DNA of 9,641 bases from Desulfuromonadales bacterium (lineage in GTDB: Bacteria; Desulfobacterota; Desulfuromonadia; Desulfuromonadales; UBA2294): the NCBI GenBank assembly GCA_014859615.1, contig JACUTX010000084.1, positions 1 through 9,641 on the forward strand, written 5' to 3'. Under the pieces are notes generated by a model. That model was not told where the DNA came from. It saw only the letters and a list, made by a program, of their open reading frames with translations, and made no database searches. The position numbers were made by a program, and so were the translations under genes. This document shows, one piece after another, positions 1-8,459 of this stretch (positions within the stretch are counted from its first letter, which is position 1; every line of letters starts with the position of its first letter).

Positions 1-3000
1 GTCATGAACGGCGTTGTCACCAACGGGTAGCTGGTGGTGGTCGGCCGGTTGAGCGCGTCGTAGGCGTAACTGAAGATCTGTCCTTTGGCATCGGTGCTCT
101 GCTTAAGATTCCCTTCGGCATCATATTGATCGAAGGAGACCGTCAGATTGCCGCTCGCCTTGTACTGAATGTGCGCGGTCTTGCGGTTGAGCGCATCGTA
201 GCTGTACTCGACGCTATTATTGCGCGGATCTTCAATAGTGCGCAGGTTGCCGTTGGCGTCGTAGCTGTAGCGCGTGGTCAGCAGCCCGCCATCGGTGACC
301 GTAGCCAAACGATTGAGACCGTCGTAGGTCATGTTGCGGTCGTTCCCCTTCGGTTTGAGGACGCGAGCCAGGTTGCCAACGGCATCGTAGAAGTTTTCAG
401 TGGTCTCGCCGGCAAAGGTGACGGTCTTCTGCCGGTTCTCGTTATCGTAGGTAAAGGTGGTCGGCTTGAGCGCTTCGTTGATGCTGGTCAGCACCTTGCC
501 AATGCCATCATAGAACTGCTCAGTGTAGAAATTATCGACCCCGTCGATATAAGTGGTGCGCTCGGGCAGATTGCGGCTGTTGTAACCGTACTCCACCCGG
601 TGATTCTCGGCATCAACGGTGGCGGTGAGATTACCGGAGTCGTCGTATTCGTTGCTGACGATGCGCACTCCCGCCCGCCGCTGCTGCACGGGGCGGTAGA
701 GGCTGTCGTAGTCGGTCTCGCTGACAATGCCGCGCTTGTCCTTAACCGTACGGACGTTGCCGACCGCGTCATACGTGGTGACGATGGTCTGGTTGTCGAA
801 CGGCGCCGGATCGGTGATCAGATCGGGTCGACCGAGGGGATCGTAACGGCTGGTGGTGACATGGCCCAGACGGTTCTTGCTTGAAACCGGCTTGCCGTTT
901 TTGTCGTACAGAGTTTCGACAAAATTGGCATTAAACGGCGCCGGATCGTACTGCTTCCACGGCAGGTTGAGGGCGTTGAAGTCGGTGACGATCACGTTGC
1001 CGTTGCCGTCGCGCACCTGCAGCGGATTACCGGCCGCATCGTAAAGAACGACTCCGGTGGTGCGTTCCTCGGCTGACCCTTGCGCCTCGACCGTCAACAG
1101 CTTGCGGTCTTCGGCGTCGTAACCGGTGCGGGTGACATAGCCGCGGGCGTTGGTGACCGTCTCGACATTGTCGTTGCGATCATAGCTGAAGGTCGTCGGT
1201 TGCAGTTCGGCGTCGGTGGCGACCAGCACCAGACCGCGGGCGTCGCGCACAAAGCTGCGGCTGTGGCCGTTGCCATCAAGGACCTGAACCTCGCGCCCTT
1301 CGCCATCGAGCTCGGTGGTGGTGTAGCTGCGACCACTGTGCGCATCAACCGGGGTGATGGTCTGCCACGGCCGGTTCCAGTTGTCGTAACGGGTCTCAGT
1401 TGTATTGCCGAGGGCGTCGACAATATAACGGACATTGCCGGCAGGATCATAGCGCAGCTCCTGCACAGTAATCTCGCGCAGCGTTGTACCGTTGGTGTCC
1501 TTAAGGGTCTTGTAGACAAAGCGCTGCCGGTTCTGCTTGTCATAGGCGTAGCGGGTCTCGTTCAACTCTTCATCAATCTCTTTTTCGAGGTTACCGGCAT
1601 CGTCATACTGCCAAACACGCGCATCGAGCAGCGCATTAATCTGCTTACTCTTCTGATAACGGCCGTTGTACTCGAAAGTGGTCGTCTGATTCTCGGCATC
1701 AGTGACCGTCTTCAAATTGGTCTTTGGATCAGCTTCATTGTAATAGGTGGAGGTGATGAAGCCACGAGTGGCCTGCCCCGGCAGCAGCGGCTGGGTGACC
1801 TTGGTTTGACGGTTGAGGTCGTCGTATTCGTAATCGGTGATCCGCCCGGCAAAGTCAGTGGTTCTGGTTAAATTACCGGCCAGGTCATAGACCATCGACA
1901 TGCTGTCCCCGAGGCGGTTGGTGGTGCTGTCGCGGCGATTCAGCAGATCGTAGTGATGCACCGTCGCTACCCCTTTCCAGTCGGTTTCGCTGGTCAGGTT
2001 GCCATTGCCGTCGTAGGCAAAACGCTTGCTGCCAAAGGTGTTTGTCGCGCCGCTACGGACGATGGTCTCGACCTGATTGCGCGGCGTGTAGGTGTAGGTC
2101 AACGTCAGTCCGGCGCGGTCGGTTTCGGAGAGCAGATTGCCGATCGCGTCGTAGGTCGTTTTTTTACTGTTGGTCGAACCACTCGGCAGGGCATAGACCG
2201 TAAGGCTCGGGTAATCGATGCTGATTGGGTAATCGAGATCGTCGTGGGTGTAGTCGGTCCGCTGTCCGTTCGGGTCGGTCGTCGCCTGCTTGCGTCCACG
2301 CAGATCGTAATCAAAATCGGTGACACTCCCTTCGGCACCAGTGATGCTATCTGGGTTGCCATAGGCGTCATATTCATAGATGGTGGTGTTATCGCGCGGG
2401 TCGGTGACAGTTTTAACTTCGCCGGTTGGATAGTAACTGTAGATCGTCTTCTTCCCTTCACCATCAACCTGCTCGTCGAGATTGCCGGTGGCACTGTCGT
2501 AGCTCCAGGTCTGCACCACACCGTTGCGGTCTTCGCGGCGCTCCGGCAAGCTGAAATTCTGATTCCAGGCGGTCAGGATGCTATTGTTGTAGGGATCGGT
2601 CTCCTTGGTGATATTCCCCTTGCCGTCGTACTCGTAGGTGGTGGTCACCCCCCGCGCATCAGTGCGCGAGGTCATGACGTTGTCCAGCTTCCCCTCGTCG
2701 ATCGACCAGATCATTTTCTCGATCTTTTCGCTTGTCTCGTCAAGCCGCTGCCGGATCTCATTCGGGTTACCGAAGCGATTAAGCAGATAGACCGTATCGT
2801 TGCCACGCAGATCGGTGACGATCCGCTGATTATCCGTTGCGACATCATAGGTAAAGTCGGCATGGGTGCTGTCCGGGTAGGTCACCTGCTTGACAATATC
2901 CTGGCTCTTCATCACCTTGGTGAAATTGGCCAGATTTGAATGAACTTCACCGACGCTATAATAGCTGTATTCGTAGCTCTGCTGGTTCGCGTCGGTCGCC

Positions 3001-6000
3001 TTCACCAGGTTGTATTCAAAGCGGCCACCTGGCTCCTTGGCATAGGCGTAAGTCTCGACCCGATCACCACGATGGGTACTGGCCAGATACCCCTGGCTAT
3101 CGTAGGTGAAGCGCAGGTTCACATCGGCCGAGCAGCTCACATTTGCCAAGCGCGACCGGTCGGCACCAAAAGCGAAGAAGACATCGGTATAGGAAAGCGC
3201 ACACGACCGGCCGACCGCATCAGTCACCTTGTCAAGCCGGTACAAGCTGTCGTATTCGAAGGTCAAGGTATTGGCGTTACGATCTTCGATCCGCCCGACC
3301 AGCATCTCCATGTTATGGGTCTTGTCATAGATGTAACGGGTGCCGTCCTTGGCGGTAAACGTAAAACCGCCGGGGGTCTCATCCAGACTGCCGTGTTTCC
3401 CTTTTTCGCCGTACCAGCGCGAGCCGAACTTCTTGAACACCACCCCGTTGGTCTGAATCATGGTCCATTCAGTCGGCGATGGCGGGATATCGTCTGGATT
3501 GAAAAACTTGCCACGCAACGACAGAACCCAGTCCGGTACCGACTTCTGGTTGCTCGAATGACTCAGCAGAGACAGTCGGTGATCAAGACTGTGGATCCAG
3601 CCATTGCCGAGCGGCTTGTGCCCCGTGGGGGAGTTCTGATTGTTGTAGCTCCGGGAGAACGCCAGCTGCGGACCGCGCCCTTGAAAAGCAAAATCCTCAC
3701 GTTGCAGATTCAGTGAACCATCCTGAATCAGAACGTCATGAACCATGACCTGACCAAGCATCTTGGCCATCGACATCGATTCGTTCAAACTACCGGGATA
3801 GAAGGTAGTGTGGCTTGAACTGCCATCGACTTGCCGTTTGAGCCGCAGGTAAAAATCGTTGTCGCCGCTGGCACTGAAGCCAGCGTTTTTCAGCTGTTCG
3901 TAATCGATGACAAAGCCATAAGTGCCGGGGTCGAGGCTCTGGGCAGAGATTAGGGTGGAGACAACAGTGTCGTTGGCGTCGAGCACGGCTAACTCAACCT
4001 TTGTCACACTGCTCAGACCAAAATTAATAACCTGGTAGCCATCGATATAACTACTGCCGATGGTTGCAAGATCACCCACATCATACTGATCGGTAAAGTG
4101 CTGCCGGGAGCTGATAAACGATCCTGACAGGCTGGCGACGTTGATCGGCACGTCGTCACCAATAATCTCATTTGCCGACCCCTTGTTCAGAACGGTGCGG
4201 ACAAAATAATTAGCCTGCGCACTAAACTGGCTACCGGGCATGAACAGTGCACTCCCTTCGCCCCGTGTTGTCCCTGCTGGCAGCGTCGTGAGCCAGTTGT
4301 CATTGCCGGAATCATTTTTGGTGAAAACATCAACCTGTACATTGTTGGCGCTGTACCCGCTGAAATCAGAAGCACTGGGAAGAATATTGTAACGGATATT
4401 GACTGGCCCGAAAGGCGATCCGCTGTCATCAACCAGCACCACGCCGGGATCGGCCACAGTCGGGACATCGACGCTGTAGGCAGTCTGGTTGATGGTCATA
4501 GCGCTCCAGATATCAGTCAGTTCGTCAGTGCTTTTGACGAACAGTCCCATTTCGCCCGCCTTGAGCGAGACGGTTCTGGTCGGCAACGGGTTCGAATAAC
4601 CACTGTCAACGACCACAGCCGCCTCGTTCACATAAACCACAGGAATGGTTACTGTTGCTTCACCGGTAACCTTGATCTTGTTGAGGCCAGGTGTCGGCCC
4701 GGCGCGAAAGAATGTTTCATAAGTGCCATCGTTGTTGTTTTGCGTTGGCAAGACCGTCCCATCGCCTGCATCCACATCAAAGTGGACCGTTCCGTTAACA
4801 ACCCGGTCGGTTTTCATCAACTGCGAACCGATCAGACTCCAGCAGGTTCCGGTTTCACATGGGACCTTATTAACCAGCTCATAGTCGTTGGTCAACAGCA
4901 GCATCGAGGCCTGGAGAGGGGCCTTTAGTCTCTCGCCCACCTTGGCGGCATTGATCACCTCTCCGCGGTCGTTGACAGTTGCAAAGCTTTTTAGAAACAG
5001 CTGGGGGCCCAAATAGGCGTCTTCAGCCCAGACTCCCAGACTTCCAAGCTCCATGGTTTGCGACGGAACTCCTTCAGCGCTGATTTGCACCGCATACTTG
5101 GTCGCAAAGGTGTTGCCAATAAAAGCGTTAATTCTTGCACCGAACGGGTCGGAGCGCACGATGGCCTTACTTGCGGATTCGCACTCGCCCCAGATCGGAG
5201 CCATTTGCCTACATTGATCCGAATCCGGGAGATAAAATTCCAGATTACGGTATCCTTCCGGCAGCACTCGGTTAGGAATCAGGGATTCCGCTGGCTTTAC
5301 TGTGAACGTGACGGAAATATTGGAAACCGGATTCTCGAACTTGTCGACGACTTTCACTTTGAGCGTTCCGGTTGAACTGTTGACAATCGCTTTGCTGTTA
5401 TCTCCCAATAGTTTGACCAGATGGTGGGCTTCATCCGGCTCGGCATAGGCAACAAACGGGCTGTCGAGAACAAGCTCTCCTGCCTGACCGTCGACTCTGG
5501 CACTAAAATAATTGATGCCGATCTGAACAAACTTCGACCCACTACCCTCGCCTGGCAGATAGCCAAAGTTTTCGGTGGTGCGCTGACCGAGGGTTGCGGT
5601 TACACGGGCCACGCCATCAATGCCGGTCGGAACGTCAACTCTTTGCGCCCCGGAGAAGTTGCCGCCGCCGCTAAGGACACTGAAGGTCACCAAGACCCCG
5701 GCAACGGGTCTTCCTTTGACATCGGTAACCAGCACCTGCAACTCACTGTCAAGGGGCTGATCGACGGTCCCCTTCAAGTAGTCGCTGGCGGGAATTTTAC
5801 GAATTGCGGCAACGGCCGCCTGATCTGTGGACGGTTCGATACTGAATTGCGACTGCAACAGGCTGCTGACCATACTTTCGGGCCAGATACCAGCGGTCAT
5901 GCCGCCAGCCAGCAGCCCGGTGAGCATATAGCCAGCTTCGCCGGTGCGGGGGTTTTCCTTGCGGTAACCGATACCATGCCAGAAGAGATAGTCGATCTCG

Positions 6001-8225
6001 GCTTCCGGGATACGAACGTCATACCCTTGAGCGACGGCATTGCGGATATCCTGTTTGATGTATGGATCAAAAGGCAGCAAGGACAGCGCGGAATCAACAT
6101 TTTCCGCCGTGATGCTGACCAGATTCAAGTTGGCAGCGGCGGCCTGCTGAAACAGTTTGGCGGTCGAGATGGAATCGACGGCAAAGAGGTTCTCAAATAC
6201 CCGGTGCTCCTGAACTGATCCCTCCAGGGCCGCCAACCGCATGAAATCGGTTTCAGCCGAAATCGCGCCGGTGTTGGCCGTCACCTCCGCGCAATTAAGA
6301 CCAGCGTCGATAAACAAACCCTTCCAGATTATGCCGCTGGGAAGACCAAGTATCTGATCGATGGTGATGACTCCGCCGATGGTCACTGATGACGGCAACG
6401 GCCGGGTCACGGTCAGGTTCAGCAACGCGGCGAGTTCCTGCTCGGCCTGATATACCCCCTCCAGATACTTCTGAGCAGCTTCAAACAGGTAATCCTCCGC
6501 CATTTTTGCATCGACGGACGTGCTGACTGGCGGCAGCGATTTCTGCGCAGCAATCCCCAGCACAGCTTTGTTGCCCACCGTATAACGCTGAGTTTGTTCG
6601 ATACGACCGGCAGGTGCTGCGAAGAGCAGGGAGAGATTAAACGCTTCTCCCAGGGTCATGCCGTCACCAGCCACAACCGCACGTTGCTTGTCGACGCTGA
6701 GTACCGGACGCAGGCGCACCAGATATGCCGGGACAGATCCAAGTCCTCCGTAGCTATCAATCAACTCCTGATCGCGGACCGATTCCGGCTCATATGAGAG
6801 CGCGACTGATTTGCCGGCAACTTGGTATACCGGGAGAGTTAAATCAAAAAGACTCTGCCCGGAATCGGTCTTTGCCGATAAGGTCACCGTCTGTAGCAAA
6901 GACTCTGGCAAGGCACTGTATTCGCCAGTAACTTTAAGCTCTTTAAACTGGAGACTCGCTGGCAGAACCTTCAGCTGATCGTTGACCAGCGTTTTCCGCC
7001 GCAGAAACGATGCATACGTAACATCGCTATGTTGACCCGCCAGATAAGCATCGACCACCGAGGGGAGGAGTTCCAACGGAGTCACTGGATTGAACGTCGA
7101 CAGGTAGTCATTTCGAAAGTCGGTCAGCGAGAAGGTCTCCGGCAGAGGTTCATCATTCTCCCAGGAGTACCCGGCTGGCTTGATGCTGGTATCAAGCCCA
7201 ACCCAGACCTTGCCGTGTGTATCAAGGATAGCCCCCCGATAGTTTGAATAGGGAACATTAACCTCGACCCAAACGTGATCAATCTGAAAATTAACAATCT
7301 TGCCGCCAGCGATGACCGGCTTGTAGGGAATCCCTGCTTTCTGGAAGAAAGCCGCAATGCGCAACGGGTCTTCCAGCCCGATCAGGTTTTGAATCTTCGA
7401 CAAATCCGGATAGAACTCGATAGTTCCGGTGATGTAACGCGCCGGGAAACCGGATACACGATAGAGTGCAACCAGCAGTGCCGCCTGATCCGCATCGTTG
7501 CCGCTTTTTTGCCTCAGGGTTTCTGCGGCGCCCTTCATTGCCCCCCAGTACCACTCGGTCTTGATGTTGCTTTTAACCCACTGATAAAGACGGACCGGAT
7601 TCCAGTCCAGCGATTGTGCTAACTCTGCAATTTCGGCGTTGACCGCAGTCTCATCGATCAAAACTGAATCGGCTGCGTCAATAGTACCAATATCATTTTT
7701 ATAGGCAGGGATAACTTCTGCGGCGTTAGCTACTGCCAACGGGGCAAAATCAGCATGACGAAAAGGGAGGTTGCCGTAGAGGGGTGTATGCTGCGACGCC
7801 GAGACGGTATCAAGTAAGGCCAGTAAGTCAGTAAAATCTTTTTGGGTTGCAATCGGCAGAGATTTGAGTCGAGACAGGCTTGAAAGGAGGGTGGGTACAA
7901 ACTGCTCATAACGCTCTGCCAGCATGGTGTGCCGGGCAATAAACTCGGAGCCTAATCCAGAAACCCGCTCTCCCTGACGGGAGATTTGGTCCTGGATCAT
8001 CAGGTTGAGAACTGCTATCTCGTCTGCAACTTGAACCAATCCGGCTATCTCATACTCAGCCGTCTTTTTTTTTGAGCACTTGATAATAGCGGCTGCAGCT
8101 AAACCTTTAACCTTGACAATCGCAGCTGACAAGTCGCTGCTAAGGCTTGAACCCGCTGACCAAGTGTTATTAACCGAAAACAAGAGCACTGCAACAAGTG
8201 CCAAGGAAAAAATTTTACCTCTCAA
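1..8225 (-). CDS. Giant exported RHS/YD-repeat protein with N-terminal transglutaminase-like domain (C-terminus off the left edge)
   Basis: The frame is open for 2741 codons and runs off the left edge. I chose TTG at 8225 because GGAGG (8231-8235) lies 5 nt upstream and the product then begins with a signal peptide: basic RGK, a hydrophobic stretch to about residue 18, and probable cleavage near WSA (22-24). An in-frame GTG at 8229-8231 overlaps the binding site. Order: helical region to ~190; transglutaminase-like domain ~195-350, with His317 and Asp345 in place but Asp244 where the catalytic Cys should be; a middle region to ~800 resembling other deltaproteobacterial proteins of this type; a Big_1-like Ig domain ~808-905; further beta-rich segments; an RHS N-terminal (DUF6531-like) motif near 1503-1570 (GRGPQLAFSRSYNN, then GNGW); about 35 YD repeats from ~1630. 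By family it is exported, with YD repeats forming a shell around a variable C-terminal domain. Surface anchoring and toxicity cannot be judged here. Confidence 0.93.
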   Translation of the reverse strand, partial: MRGKIFSLALVAVLLFSVNNTWSAGSSLSSDLSAAIVKVKGLAAAAIIKCSKKKTAEYEIAGLVQVADEIAVLNLMIQDQISRQGERVSGLGSEFIARHTMLAERYEQFVPTLLSSLSRLKSLPIATQKDFTDLLALLDTVSASQHTPLYGNLPFRHADFAPLAVANAAEVIPAYKNDIGTIDAADSVLIDETAVNAEIAELAQSLDWNPVRLYQWVKSNIKTEWYWGAMKGAAETLRQKSGNDADQAALLVALYRVSGFPARYITGTIEFYPDLSKIQNLIGLEDPLRIAAFFQKAGIPYKPVIAGGKIVNFQIDHVWVEVNVPYSNYRGAILDTHGKVWVGLDTSIKPAGYSWENDEPLPETFSLTDFRNDYLSTFNPVTPLELLPSVVDAYLAGQHSDVTYASFLRRKTLVNDQLKVLPASLQFKELKVTGEYSALPESLLQTVTLSAKTDSGQSLFDLTLPVYQVAGKSVALSYEPESVRDQELIDSYGGLGSVPAYLVRLRPVLSVDKQRAVVAGDGMTLGEAFNLSLLFAAPAGRIEQTQRYTVGNKAVLGIAAQKSLPPVSTSVDAKMAEDYLFEAAQKYLEGVYQAEQELAALLNLTVTRPLPSSVTIGGVITIDQILGLPSGIIWKGLFIDAGLNCAEVTANTGAISAETDFMRLAALEGSVQEHRVFENLFAVDSISTAKLFQQAAAANLNLVSITAENVDSALSLLPFDPYIKQDIRNAVAQGYDVRIPEAEIDYLFWHGIGYRKENPRTGEAGYMLTGLLAGGMTAGIWPESMVSSLLQSQFSIEPSTDQAAVAAIRKIPASDYLKGTVDQPLDSELQVLVTDVKGRPVAGVLVTFSVLSGGGNFSGAQRVDVPTGIDGVARVTATLGQRTTENFGYLPGEGSGSKFVQIGINYFSARVDGQAGELVLDSPFVAYAEPDEAHHLVKLLGDNSKAIVNSSTGTLKVKVVDKFENPVSNISVTFTVKPAESLIPNRVLPEGYRNLEFYLPDSDQCRQMAPIWGECESASKAIVRSDPFGARINAFIGNTFATKYAVQISAEGVPSQTMELGSLGVWAEDAYLGPQLFLKSFATVNDRGEVINAAKVGERLKAPLQASMLLLTNDYELVNKVPCETGTCWSLIGSQLMKTDRVVNGTVHFDVDAGDGTVLPTQNNNDGTYETFFRAGPTPGLNKIKVTGEATVTIPVVYVNEAAVVVDSGYSNPLPTRTVSLKAGEMGLFVKSTDELTDIWSAMTINQTAYSVDVPTVADPGVVLVDDSGSPFGPVNIRYNILPSASDFSGYSANNVQVDVFTKNDSGNDNWLTTLPAGTTRGEGSALFMPGSQFSAQANYFVRTVLNKGSANEIIGDDVPINVASLSGSFISSRQHFTDQYDVGDLATIGSSYIDGYQVINFGLSSVTKVELAVLDANDTVVSTLISAQSLDPGTYGFVIDYEQLKNAGFSASGDNDFYLRLKRQVDGSSSHTTFYPGSLNESMSMAKMLGQVMVHDVLIQDGSLNLQREDFAFQGRGPQLAFSRSYNNQNSPTGHKPLGNGWIHSLDHRLSLLSHSSNQKSVPDWVLSLRGKFFNPDDIPPSPTEWTMIQTNGVVFKKFGSRWYGEKGKHGSLDETPGGFTFTAKDGTRYIYDKTHNMEMLVGRIEDRNANTLTFEYDSLYRLDKVTDAVGRSCALSYTDVFFAFGADRSRLANVSCSADVNLRFTYDSQGYLASTHRGDRVETYAYAKEPGGRFEYNLVKATDANQQSYEYSYYSVGEVHSNLANFTKVMKSQDIVKQVTYPDSTHADFTYDVATDNQRIVTDLRGNDTVYLLNRFGNPNEIRQRLDETSEKIEKMIWSIDEGKLDNVMTSRTDARGVTTTYEYDGKGNITKETDPYNNSILTAWNQNFSLPERREDRNGVVQTWSYDSATGNLDEQVDGEGKKTIYSYYPTGEVKTVTDPRDNTTIYEYDAYGNPDSITGAEGSVTDFDYDLRGRKQATTDPNGQRTDYTHDDLDYPISIDYPSLTVYALPSGSTNSKKTTYDAIGNLLSETDRAGLTLTYTYTPRNQVETIVRSGATNTFGSKRFAYDGNGNLTSETDWKGVATVHHYDLLNRRDSTTNRLGDSMSMVYDLAGNLTRTTDFAGRITDYEYDDLNRQTKVTQPLLPGQATRGFITSTYYNEADPKTNLKTVTDAENQTTTFEYNGRYQKSKQINALLDARVWQYDDAGNLEKEIDEELNETRYAYDKQNRQRFVYKTLKDTNGTTLREITVQELRYDPAGNVRYIVDALGNTTETRYDNWNRPWQTITPVDAHSGRSYTTTELDGEGREVQVLDGNGHSRSFVRDARGLVLVATDAELQPTTFSYDRNDNVETVTNARGYVTRTGYDAEDRKLLTVEAQGSAEERTTGVVLYDAAGNPLQVRDGNGNVIVTDFNALNLPWKQYDPAPFNANFVETLYDKNGKPVSSKNRLGHVTTSRYDPLGRPDLITDPAPFDNQTIVTTYDAVGNVRTVKDKRGIVSETDYDSLYRPVQQRRAGVRIVSNEYDDSGNLTATVDAENHRVEYGYNSRNLPERTTYIDGVDNFYTEQFYDGIGKVLTSINEALKPTTFTYDNENRQKTVTFAGETTENFYDAVGNLARVLKPKGNDRNMTYDGLNRLATVTDGGLLTTRYSYDANGNLRTIEDPRNNSVEYSYDALNRKTAHIQYKASGNLTVSFDQYDAEGNLKQSTDAKGQIFSYAYDALNRPTTTSYPLVTTPFM
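3..3340 (-). repeat. YD-repeat array inside the giant protein
   Basis: About 35 degenerate units of roughly 20-40 residues share a core of aromatic-x-Tyr-Asp-x(3)-Asn/Gly/Arg, for example YEYDAYGNP, FAYDGNGNL, YEYDDLNRQ, TTYDAVGNV, YSYDANGNL and YAYDALNRP. Between cores run typical linkers of the TDPxGxxTxY kind. In RHS and teneurin proteins such repeats spiral into a beta-barrel cocoon. The units are diverged at both protein and DNA level, so this is an old protein repeat and not a recent tandem DNA duplication. The conserved RHS core end that precedes a variable tip is not reached before the left edge. Confidence 0.93.
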
Positions 8226-8228
8226 ACC

Positions 8229-8237
8229 CACCTCCAG
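8229..8237 (-). promoter_or_regulatory. Strong ribosome binding site for a TTG start
   Basis: The minus strand reads CTGGAGGTG here, a near-perfect anti-16S match, with 5 nt between GGAGG and the TTG codon at 8223-8225. It decides the start: no ATG lies in frame between the upstream stop (TGA at 8334-8336) and the signal-peptide region, and the first downstream ATG would remove the signal peptide. Confidence 0.75.
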
Positions 8238-8302
8238 AAAACCAATTGCACCACAAAACAAACCAGCAAAAATGCACCCCGCAGCAAATATTAAAAGAGA
8301 AC

Positions 8303-8345
8303 AAAAAAACCCGCCCGAACTGCAGATGCAGACTCAATGCAGGTT
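8303..8345 (-). terminator. Second terminator-like hairpin in the leader of the YD-protein gene
   Basis: On the minus strand AACCTGC (8339-8345) can pair with GCGGGTT (8308-8314), enclosing a smaller perfect hairpin CTGCA-TC-TGCAG (8321-8332). Seven T residues follow directly at 8303-8309. It sits about 80 nt upstream of the start codon and downstream of the riboswitch terminator, so it may act as a second control point. The outer stem has one G-U pair and an internal loop, so its strength is uncertain. Confidence 0.45.
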
Positions 8346-8415
8346 AACTTTTTCAATTCATTCCCCTCACGCCAAACCCCTCCTGCAAACAAAAAATAAA
8401 CACGGATTCTTAAAC

Positions 8416-8459
8416 AAAAAACCGGACCATTTACACATTGCCACTTTAACGACCCGGCT
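8416..8459 (-). terminator. Intrinsic terminator overlapping the riboswitch 3' strand (expression platform)
   Basis: Minus-strand CCGGGTC (8451-8457) pairs with GGTCCGG (8422-8428), with two internal G-U pairs, and A8459/G8458 can extend the stem into the T tract. Six T residues lie at 8416-8421. The 5' arm is the same segment that forms the 3' side of the aptamer P3 stem and the conserved AGCCGGGT element, so aptamer and terminator cannot form together. Ligand binding should therefore prevent termination, an ON switch. The exclusion is visible in the sequence; the direction of control is inferred. Confidence 0.7.

Noticed and set aside
1..3340. Tandem DNA repeat or CRISPR-like array
   Set aside because: Periodicity is at the protein level only. 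Units differ in length and sequence, and there are no identical repeats with unique spacers.
126..3716. Large plus-strand open frames of 250-330 codons over the YD array
   Set aside because: They are the exact antisense of an unbroken minus-strand YD-repeat frame, lack ribosome binding sites, and give repetitive Val/Ile/Gly-rich products that look like reverse-translated YD repeats.
4187..4468. Minus-strand 93-codon open frame, with similar short ones at 488-772, 1094-1543, 2105-2521, 5354-5566, 5897-6100, 7124-7357, 7291-7554 and 7730-7939
   Set aside because: These lie inside the giant gene in other frames of the same strand, have no independent start signals and no recognisable product.
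5421..6218. Plus-strand 265-codon open frame
   Set aside because: It is antisense, in codon register, to the Ig-like and middle part of the giant protein, whose own translation reads as a coherent known domain type.
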